The notes beneath the pieces were generated by a model. It was given only the letters and a program-made list of their open reading frames with translations, ran no database searches and was not told where the DNA came from. The position numbers and the translations under genes were made by a program. A DNA stretch of 5,338 nt from an uncultured Faecalibacterium sp. Lineage in GTDB: Bacteria > Bacillota > Clostridia > Oscillospirales > Ruminococcaceae. Location: NCBI GenBank assembly GCA_937907025.1, contig CALESJ010000050.1, positions 1-5,338 on the forward strand, in the 5' to 3' direction. This document shows, piece after piece, positions 1 to 5,111 of the stretch (positions within the stretch are counted from its first letter, which is position 1; the number at the start of each line of letters is the position of its first letter).

Positions 1-346
1 TGACCTGGAACAGGGTGGGCGCGTCGCTCTTGGCCATCTCGCTCATCAGGGTGGTTTCATACTCGCCGGAAGCGGCGGTGACCACCGTAACCGGCACGCC
101 GGTCTGCTCGGTGTAGACCTTGGCCAGGTCCTGCCACTGCTGGTCCTGCTCCGGCTTGAAGTTCAGGTAATACACCTTGCCGGAAGCACCGTCGGTGGCG
201 GCGGTGGAAGTGCCGGTGTCGGCGGTGCCGGTGTCGGCGGTGGCGGTGGAGGCGGTGCTGTCAGACGAAGAAGCGCCGCATCCGGCCAGCAGACCGGCTG
301 CCATGGTGCAGGCAATGCCCAGAGAAAGAAGTTTCTTGGCTTTCAT
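1..346 (-). CDS. Carbohydrate ABC transporter substrate-binding lipoprotein (N-terminal part; gene runs off window)
   Basis: This is the first 115 residues of an extracellular solute-binding protein, the part of an ABC importer that captures substrate outside the membrane. The start is ATG at 346, preceded by AGGAGG at 355-360 with 8 nt spacing. Residues 1-23 are a lipoprotein signal peptide: basic n-region (MKAKK), hydrophobic core, and lipobox LAGC with Cys23 as the lipidated residue. Residues 24-56 are a Ser/Thr/Ala/Asp/Gly linker containing a duplicated TADTG. The folded domain starts near residue 57 (GKVYYLNFKPEQDQQW) and includes TGVPVTVVTAASGEYETTL and SEMAKSDAPTLFQV. That pattern is typical of family 1 (MalE/UgpB-like) sugar-binding proteins of clostridia. 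Such proteins are usually about 400 residues, so roughly two thirds lies outside. Permease genes would be expected next. The substrate cannot be told from this part; sugar or oligosaccharide is inferred from the family and from the LacI/CcpA-like operator upstream. Confidence 0.87.
   Translation of the reverse strand, partial: MKAKKLLSLGIACTMAAGLLAGCGASSSDSTASTATADTGTADTGTSTAATDGASGKVYYLNFKPEQDQQWQDLAKVYTEQTGVPVTVVTAASGEYETTLMSEMAKSDAPTLFQV
210..239. repeat. Two perfect tandem copies of a 15-bp unit in the lipoprotein linker
   Basis: The unit gtgccggtgtcggcg occurs twice back to back (210-224 and 225-239), followed by a degenerate copy. On the coding strand it encodes TADTG twice in the flexible linker after the lipidated cysteine. 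The unit is a multiple of three, so copy changes by replication slippage would lengthen or shorten the linker without breaking the frame. Confidence 0.85.
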
Positions 347-410
347 GGTGTTGTCCTCCTTGAAAAGATTGAATCGGGAAGGGGTTCCTCTCCCCTGCGG
401 TTCTGTTTCT

Positions 411-430
411 GGTTGGTAACGTTTCCAACC
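411..430 (-). promoter_or_regulatory. LacI-family / CcpA (cre-like) operator
   Basis: The plus-strand sequence GGTTGGTAACGTTTCCAACC is an 18-of-20 inverted repeat centred on CG, the hallmark of LacI-family operators. Read on the minus strand, its core TGGAAACGTTACCA fits the published cre pattern TGNAANCGNNNNCA at every fixed position. It lies 13 nt downstream of the -10 box, starting about +7 relative to the expected transcription start, where a bound repressor would block the promoter or elongation. A dedicated LacI-type sugar repressor or CcpA are both possible; the sequence alone does not decide between them. Confidence 0.75.
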
Positions 431-443
431 TCTTTCTAAGGCT

Positions 444-472
444 ATAATACATCGTTCTGCCCAGTTTTTCAA
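444..472 (-). promoter_or_regulatory. Sigma-A-type promoter for the sugar-binding lipoprotein gene
   Basis: On the minus strand, TTGAAA (-35, positions 472-467) and TATTAT (-10, positions 449-444) are separated by exactly 17 nt. Just upstream, 473-500 is A/T-rich, with two CAAATTT copies 20 bp apart, and could act as an UP element. Transcription would start near 437, giving a leader of about 90 nt that contains the operator at 411-430 and the ribosome site at 355-360. Confidence 0.75.
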
Positions 473-604
473 GCAAATTTTCCACTTTTTAATCAAATTT
501 GTACGTTTAGACAAGACAAAGCGTCCCCATTTGTGCAACTCTCTCGTGAATTTTTGGAAATGCATTTGGAATCGTTTCTTTTCTGTAACTTTTTGCCTGC
601 ACAC
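473..604. other. Non-coding AT-rich intergenic stretch
   Basis: This lies between the feoAB terminator and the lipoprotein promoter. It is markedly richer in A/T than the flanking genes, as expected of a regulatory spacer. I see no credible coding sequence, RNA gene or extended repeat here. Short open frames crossing it lack ribosome sites and family resemblance. Confidence 0.6.
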
Positions 605-640
605 AAAAAACGGGCGCCCGCCGGAAAGCGGACGCCCGTT
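605..640 (-). terminator. Intrinsic terminator of feoAB (possibly bidirectional)
   Basis: Positions 609-616 (AACGGGCG) pair with 633-640 (CGCCCGTT). After one mismatch (617/632), 618-621 pair with 628-631, closing the loop 622-627. On the minus strand the hairpin is followed by a run of six T (positions 610-605). It lies about 30 nt past the feoAB stop codon. The plus strand also has a T-run (644-650) after the hairpin, so the element could stop transcription from either side. Confidence 0.88.
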
Positions 641-669
641 CTGTTTTTTTCGTATTTTCGCCGTTTTGC

Positions 670-3024
670 TTACACAAAGCCCAGCAGCAGGCCCACCACG
701 CGGACCACAGCCGCCGCCAGCCAGGCGATGACGCACTGGCCCACCAGCACGGCCGCCGCCCACTTGGTGCCCAGTTCCCGCTTGATGGAGGCAATGGCCG
801 CCACGCAGGGGGTGTACAGCAGGCAGAAGGCCAGCAGGCTGGCCGCTGCCAGCGGGGTGATAACCTGGAGCAGCTCGGCGGTGGAACCGAACAGCACCGA
901 CAGGGTGGATACCACGCTCTCCTTGGCCATGAAGCCGGAGATCAGCGAGGTGGAAATGCGCCAGTCCCCGAAGCCCAGCGGGGCAAAGAGGGGCGCAATC
1001 CAGCCGGCCAGCACCGCCAGGATGCTCTGCTGCGAGTCGGACACGATGGCCAGGTGGGTGTCAAAGGTCTGCAGGAACCAGATGATGATGGTGGCCACAA
1101 AGATGACCGTGAAGGCGCGCTGCAAAAAGTCCTTGGCCTTCTCCCACAGCAGCTGGCCCACGTTCTTGGCGCCGGGCAGGCGGTAGTTGGGCAACTCCAT
1201 GACGAAAGGCACCGCCTCGCCGTGGAAGAGGAAGCCGCGCAGCAGCACAGCCATCAGAATCCCCATGGCGATGCCGCCGAAGTACAGCGCGAACATGACG
1301 ATGCCCGCCTTTCCAGGGAAGAAGGTGGCCGCAAAGAAGCTGTAAATGGGCAGTTTGGCCGAGCAGCTCATGTACGGGGTGAGCAGGATGGTCATTTTGC
1401 GGTCCCGCTCGGAAGGCAGGGTGCGGCTGGCCATGACGCCCGGCACCGTGCAGCCGAAGCCGATGAGCATGGGCACGATGCTGCGGCCGGAAAGGCCGAT
1501 CTTGCGCAGCAGCTTGTCCATGACGAAGGCCACGCGGGCCATGTAGCCGCTGTCCTCCAGCATAGAGAGGAAGAAGAACAGGGTGACGATGATGGGCAAA
1601 AAGCCCAGCACGCTGCCCACGCCGTTGAAGATGCCGTCAATGACCAGGGAGTGGAGCACCTCGTTGACGTGCAGGGCGGTCATGCCCGCGTCCACCGCGT
1701 TGGTCAGGGCGGCAATGGCCCAGTTCAGCACCGCCGACAGCGCGGCGCCGATGACGTTGAAGGTCAGGAAAAAGACCAATGCCATGATGCCGATGAAGCA
1801 CGGGATGGCGGTGTACCGGCCGGTGAGGATCTTGTCCATCTGCACGCTGCGCAGGTGTTCCTTGCTTTCGTGGGGTTTGACCACCGTGCCGGAGCAGACC
1901 TTCTCAATGAAGGTAAAGCGCATATCCGCGATGGCGGCGGCCCGGTCCAGGCCGCGCTCGTCCTCCATCTGGCGGATGATGGATTCCAGCATCTGCTTCT
2001 CGTTGTCGCTGAGGCCCAGCTGGTCCAGAATCAGCTTGTCCCCTTCGGCGATCTTGGTGGCCGCAAAGCGCAGGGGGATGTCGGCGGCCTCGGCGTGGTC
2101 CTCGATCAGGTGCATGATGCTGTGCAGGCAGCGGTGCACCGCGCCGCCGTGGTCGTTGGCGTCGCAGAAGTCCTGCCGGCCGGGGCGCTCCTGGTATTTG
2201 GCCACATGCAGGGCATGGGATACCAGCTCGTCGATGCCCTCGTTCTTGGCGGCGGAGATGGGCACCACCGGGATGCCCAGGGCGGATTCCATCTCGTTCA
2301 CCCGGATGGAGCCGCCGTTTTCCCGCACCTCGTCCATCATGTTCAGAGCCAGCACCATGGGGATGTCCAGTTCCATGAGCTGCATGGTCAGATAGAGGTT
2401 GCGCTCGATGTTGGTGGCGTCCACAATGTTGATGATGCCCCTGGGATGCTCATTGAGCAGGAAGTTCCGGGTGACGATCTCCTCGCTGGAATAGGGCGAC
2501 ATGGAGTAGATGCCCGGCAGGTCGGTGACCCGGGTATCGCCGTGGCCGCGGATGGGGCCGTCCTTGCGGTCCACCGTCACGCCGGGGAAGTTGCCCACAT
2601 GCTGGTTGGAGCCGGTGAGCTGGTTGAACAGGGTGGTCTTGCCGCAGTTCTGGTTGCCCGCCAGGGCAAAGGTCAGCACCGTGCTGTCCGGCAGGGGGTT
2701 CTCGTCTGCCTTGCTGTGGTACTTGCCGCTTTCGCCCAGGCCCGGGTGGGGCAGCGGAACGGCCCGATTGCGGGTGGCCGTGGTGACCTTCTCGGCGTCG
2801 GCCACGTCCTTGATCTCGATCTTTTCGGCGTCGGCCAGCCGCAGGGTCAGCTCATAGCTGTTGATGCGCACCTCCACGGGGTCGCCCATGGGCGCAAACT
2901 TCACCATGCTGACCCGGGCGCCGGGAATCAGACCCATGTCCAGCAGGTGCTGGCGCAGGGCCCCTTCCCCGCCCACCGTCACAATGGTGGCGGCTTTGCC
3001 GATCGCAAGTTCTTTTAATGTCAT
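670..3024 (-). CDS. feoB: FeoA-FeoB fusion: GTP-dependent ferrous iron transporter
   Basis: This 784-residue inner-membrane protein imports Fe(II) under anaerobic conditions. Residues 1-75 form a FeoA domain (SH3-like; LLDMGLIPGARV, with ELTLRLADAEKIEI). A linker of about 40 residues follows. The FeoB G domain has G1 GNQNCGKTT (123-131), a G2 region around GVTVD (148-152), G3 DLPG (168-171), G4 NMMD (228-231) and G5 SAAK (257-260). A helical GDI-like spacer (about 290-390) leads to a polytopic membrane part (about 405-783). It carries the FeoB signature GFGCTVPG (522-529), SCSAKLP (553-559) and LLYTPCVA (735-742), whose cysteines are conserved in the family. The start is ATG at 3024 with AAGGAG at 3033-3038, spacing 8 nt. 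An upstream in-frame TTG at 3054 would add 10 residues but has no ribosome site. E. coli has separate feoA and feoB; fused forms are known in other anaerobes. The gene appears monocistronic, with its own promoter and terminator. No FeoC is seen. Confidence 0.96.
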   Translation of the reverse strand: MTLKELAIGKAATIVTVGGEGALRQHLLDMGLIPGARVSMVKFAPMGDPVEVRINSYELTLRLADAEKIEIKDVADAEKVTTATRNRAVPLPHPGLGESGKYHSKADENPLPDSTVLTFALAGNQNCGKTTLFNQLTGSNQHVGNFPGVTVDRKDGPIRGHGDTRVTDLPGIYSMSPYSSEEIVTRNFLLNEHPRGIINIVDATNIERNLYLTMQLMELDIPMVLALNMMDEVRENGGSIRVNEMESALGIPVVPISAAKNEGIDELVSHALHVAKYQERPGRQDFCDANDHGGAVHRCLHSIMHLIEDHAEAADIPLRFAATKIAEGDKLILDQLGLSDNEKQMLESIIRQMEDERGLDRAAAIADMRFTFIEKVCSGTVVKPHESKEHLRSVQMDKILTGRYTAIPCFIGIMALVFFLTFNVIGAALSAVLNWAIAALTNAVDAGMTALHVNEVLHSLVIDGIFNGVGSVLGFLPIIVTLFFFLSMLEDSGYMARVAFVMDKLLRKIGLSGRSIVPMLIGFGCTVPGVMASRTLPSERDRKMTILLTPYMSCSAKLPIYSFFAATFFPGKAGIVMFALYFGGIAMGILMAVLLRGFLFHGEAVPFVMELPNYRLPGAKNVGQLLWEKAKDFLQRAFTVIFVATIIIWFLQTFDTHLAIVSDSQQSILAVLAGWIAPLFAPLGFGDWRISTSLISGFMAKESVVSTLSVLFGSTAELLQVITPLAAASLLAFCLLYTPCVAAIASIKRELGTKWAAAVLVGQCVIAWLAAAVVRVVGLLLGFV

Positions 3025-3032
3025 CCTCTTTA

Positions 3033-3038
3033 CTCCTT
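3033..3038 (-). promoter_or_regulatory. Ribosome binding site that fixes the feoAB start
   Basis: AAGGAG on the minus strand lies 8 nt before ATG at 3024. It favours that ATG over the upstream in-frame TTG at 3054. The FeoA domain also begins at this ATG (MTLKELAIG), the usual N-terminus for the family. Confidence 0.85.
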
Positions 3039-3090
3039 CTGGATGCTTTCCCAAAAGCCGGTTGAAACGGCTGTATCTACAATCCGTCTT

Positions 3091-3119
3091 ATTGTATCAC
3101 AAAACCGCTGTGCTCACAA
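3091..3119 (-). promoter_or_regulatory. Promoter of feoAB with extended -10
   Basis: On the minus strand, TTGTGA (-35, positions 3119-3114) and TACAAT (-10, positions 3096-3091) are 17 nt apart. The -10 is preceded by TGA, giving an extended TGN-TACAAT element that can compensate for the moderate -35. Transcription would start near 3084, leaving a leader of about 60 nt. The site lies between the ech terminator and feoAB, so iron uptake is probably transcribed independently of the hydrogenase. Short dyads overlap both boxes and may be regulator sites. Confidence 0.65.
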
Positions 3120-3131
3120 CCGCCGCGGCGC

Positions 3132-3169
3132 AAAAAAGGACCGCGTCCCTGCCGGGACACGGTCCTTTT
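3132..3169 (-). terminator. Strong intrinsic terminator closing the ech operon
   Basis: Positions 3134-3149 pair with 3154-3169 in a 16-bp stem with a 4-nt loop (3150-3153). The only imperfection is one G-U wobble in the minus-strand RNA (3144/3159). The minus-strand stem ends in a run of six T (3137-3132). It begins only 3 nt after the echF stop codon. Confidence 0.95.
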
Positions 3170-3172
3170 GTA

Positions 3173-3670
3173 TCAGGCTTCGGGGTTGGCCGCAGGCGCG
3201 GCAGGCTGCGGTGCCGCAGCGGGCTTGTCCGCCGGGGCGGCAGGCTTTGCAGCGGCAGCAGGCTTGGGGGCGGCAGCCCCGGCCGGTTTGGCGGCGGGTC
3301 TGGGCGCCGGCTTGGGCAGCGGCGTGGTGCGGGTGTAGGTATCGCTGTGCTTGGCACAGTCCGGCGTGGTGTAGCCGGGGGCCATCTTCAGGCACTTTTT
3401 GGGGCAGACATTCACGCAGTTGCCGCACTGCACGCAGTCGAACCGCTGGATGGTCCAGGTGCCGGCAGCCCGGTCCACCGTAATGGCGCCGGGCGGGCAA
3501 CTGCGGGCACACATGCCGCAGCTGATGCAGGATTCCACGTCGATTTCAATATGCCCGCGCATGCGCTCGGGATAGTGGGCGGGCTCAAAGGGATATCCGG
3601 TGGTGACCGGCTTGCTGAACAGGTTTTTCAGCGCCGTGCCCGCAAAGGGAACAAATTTCAATGATGCCAT
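3173..3670 (-). CDS. echF: Ech hydrogenase subunit EchF: two-[4Fe-4S] ferredoxin-like protein with a Pro/Ala-rich tail
   Basis: This 165-residue protein is the electron-entry subunit of an energy-converting hydrogenase, relating to NuoI of complex I and HycF. It relays electrons from reduced ferredoxin toward the small subunit. Residues 1-40 contain the family's N-terminal pattern (LKNLFSKP, TGYPFEP, RMRGHIEID). Two [4Fe-4S] motifs follow: Cys48, 51, 54 and 58 (CISCGMCARSCP) and Cys79, 82, 85 and 89 (CVQCGNCVNVCP). Extra cysteines lie at 93 and 105. From about residue 117 to the end the protein is almost only Pro, Ala and Lys. That tail is not part of the ferredoxin fold and not what I would expect in a typical EchF. 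The start is ATG at 3670, 7 nt after the echE stop, with GAGGTGA overlapping that stop as a ribosome site. Last gene of the operon; the terminator follows at once. Symbol assigned by gene order and sequence character. Confidence 0.9.
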   Translation of the reverse strand: MASLKFVPFAGTALKNLFSKPVTTGYPFEPAHYPERMRGHIEIDVESCISCGMCARSCPPGAITVDRAAGTWTIQRFDCVQCGNCVNVCPKKCLKMAPGYTTPDCAKHSDTYTRTTPLPKPAPRPAAKPAGAAAPKPAAAAKPAAPADKPAAAPQPAAPAANPEA

Positions 3671-3677
3671 CTTGGTT

Positions 3678-4757
3678 TCACCTCTCGGTACAGCTGATGC
3701 AGGGGTCGATGGTCAGGATCAGCAGCGGCACGTCGGCCAGCTGGCAGCCTTTGAGCATGTTCAGCATGGGCGGAATGTTGCTGGTGGTGGGGGTGCGCAG
3801 GCGGAACCGGTCAATGAACTTGGTGCCGTTGGCCTTGACATAGTAGATTGCCTCGCCGCGGGGCTGCTCGATGCGGGTGAAGTACTCGCCCTGGGGGAAG
3901 CCCTTCACCGGCACCGCGATGGGTCCGGCCGGGATCTTGGCGGCCGCCTGGCGGATGAGGTCGAAGGACTGGTTGATCTCCTTGATACGCACCTCGCACC
4001 GGGCGTAGGAATCGCCGGCGGTGGCAGTGACGGGCTCCAGGTCCAGCTCACCGTAGGCCGCATAGCCCAGCTTGCGGGCGTCGTAGGCAACGCCGCTGGC
4101 CCGCAGCATGGGACCCACGGCCCCCATGAGGGTGGCCTGTTCGGCGGTCATCACGCCCAGCCCGTGCAGACGGGAACCGGTGGTGTAGTCCCGCAGAAAG
4201 GCATCCGCAATGGGCTTGAGCTCCTTTTCCATCTCGTTGCAGGTGTCTACAATGTTCTTGAGCATGGTTTCGTCCATGTCCTTGAGCACACCGCCGATGC
4301 AGTTCACCGAGAAGATGACCCGGCCGCCGGTGGTGGCGTCGAACATATCCAGAATCTTTTCCCGCAGCTTCCAGCTCTCCATGAACAGGCTTTCAAAGCC
4401 CATGGCGTCGGCCAGCAGGCCCAGCCACAGCAGATGGGAGTGGATGCGGCTCATCTCCATCCAGATGGTGCGCAGATACCGCGCCCGGGGCGGCACTTCC
4501 ACGTTCATGATGTGTTCCAGCGTCTGGCAGTAGCCCAGCCCGTGGCCGAAGCTGCAGATGCCGCACACACGCTCGGCAATATAGACGTATTCCTTGAAGT
4601 CCTTGGTTTCCACCAGTTTTTCCAGTCCGCGGTGGACAAAGCCGATGCTGGGCACCGCTTCCACCACCACTTCGTCCTCCAGAACCAGGTCCAGGTGGAT
4701 GGGTTCGGGCAGGACGGGGTGCTGGGGGCCGAAGGGCACAATGCTTCGTTTCGCCAT
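3678..4757 (-). CDS. echE: Ech-type [NiFe] hydrogenase catalytic large subunit EchE
   Basis: This 359-residue subunit holds the NiFe(CN)2CO active site where protons are reduced to H2. Both nickel-binding motifs are intact: RVCGIC with Cys65 and Cys68 and following His72, and DPCISC with Cys353 and Cys356. Keeping all four cysteines separates it from the related complex I subunit NuoD, which has lost them. The N-terminal PFGPQHP (8-14) is shared across the NuoD/group 4 family. The length fits Ech-type enzymes and is far shorter than HycE, which carries an extra NuoC-like domain; here that domain is the separate upstream gene echD. The protein stops at CTER, where HycE-type precursors are cut, so no C-terminal propeptide is present. 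The start is ATG at 4757, 4 nt after the echD stop, with AAGGGG about 7 nt upstream. The fully conserved motifs argue for an active hydrogenase. Confidence 0.96.
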   Translation of the reverse strand: MAKRSIVPFGPQHPVLPEPIHLDLVLEDEVVVEAVPSIGFVHRGLEKLVETKDFKEYVYIAERVCGICSFGHGLGYCQTLEHIMNVEVPPRARYLRTIWMEMSRIHSHLLWLGLLADAMGFESLFMESWKLREKILDMFDATTGGRVIFSVNCIGGVLKDMDETMLKNIVDTCNEMEKELKPIADAFLRDYTTGSRLHGLGVMTAEQATLMGAVGPMLRASGVAYDARKLGYAAYGELDLEPVTATAGDSYARCEVRIKEINQSFDLIRQAAAKIPAGPIAVPVKGFPQGEYFTRIEQPRGEAIYYVKANGTKFIDRFRLRTPTTSNIPPMLNMLKGCQLADVPLLILTIDPCISCTER

Positions 4758-4761
4758 AGTC

Positions 4762-5109
4762 TTACCCCTTTTCCTTGAACGGCGTGGGCCGCGCGATGCG
4801 GTACAGCTTGTCGTGATAGTCGCCCTGGATGCTCTCGATCTTCACGCCGAAAAGCTCCGCAGCTTCATTTTCCTGCAAAAAGGCACCGGGATACACCTGG
4901 GTGATGCTGGGCACCGTGTCGTCGGTGCCGATGGTCAGGCGCAGGGTGCGCATATCATACCCCTTGGCAAAGGAGTAGCTCAGTTCGTAGCCGTCGGGCA
5001 GGCGGGCGGCGCACAGCTGCACCACGCGCCAGCCGTCCATCTTGAACCGGATCACCTGGGGCATGAACTCCGCCATGGTGATGGGTTCGATCGTGTTGGC
5101 AGATTCCAT
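4762..5109 (-). CDS. echD: Ech hydrogenase subunit EchD (NuoC-like, 30-kDa subunit family)
   Basis: This 115-residue hydrophilic protein of the peripheral arm has no cofactor motifs; in related complexes it sits against the large subunit and helps hold the arm together. The recognisable part is residues 56-92. TVPSITQVYPGAF then NEAAELFGVKIE matches the NuoC/respiratory-chain 30-kDa pattern (S-I-T.. P.A...E-E-..E-L-FG). It is shorter than NuoC, as usual for Ech-type enzymes. The start is ATG at 5109, only 2 nt after the echC stop. Its ribosome site AAGGAGG (5120-5126) lies inside the last codons of echC, which suggests translational coupling. It precedes echE by 4 nt, so the two are almost certainly co-transcribed. 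Confidence 0.9.
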   Translation of the reverse strand: MESANTIEPITMAEFMPQVIRFKMDGWRVVQLCAARLPDGYELSYSFAKGYDMRTLRLTIGTDDTVPSITQVYPGAFLQENEAAELFGVKIESIQGDYHDKLYRIARPTPFKEKG

Positions 5110-5111
5110 CG

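Noticed and set aside
261..485. Minus-strand frame of 74 codons over the lipoprotein promoter
   Set aside because: It spans the -35, -10 and operator and overlaps the lipoprotein signal peptide in another frame. It has no ribosome site.
533..1186. Plus-strand open frame of 217 codons crossing the feoAB terminator
   Set aside because: It runs through a terminator hairpin and over the 3' end of feoAB on the opposite strand, and resembles no family I know.
1054..3018. Plus-strand open frame of 654 codons opposite feoAB
   Set aside because: It lies fully antisense to an unmistakable FeoA-FeoB gene. Its translation is His/Gln/Val/Gly-rich without domains, as expected of a shadow frame of GC-rich codons.
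3025..3054. Upstream TTG start adding 10 residues to FeoA-FeoB
   Set aside because: No ribosome site precedes it, and the added residues are encoded across the AAGGAG that serves the ATG at 3024.
3697..3702. Possible selenocysteine in the large-subunit nickel motif
   Set aside because: Both codons of the C-terminal motif are TGC (Cys); there is no in-frame TGA before the final stop.
3600..4778. Plus-strand open frame of 392 codons opposite echE
   Set aside because: It is antisense to a gene with intact NiFe motifs, has no recognisable motif and no convincing ribosome site, and shows shadow-type composition.
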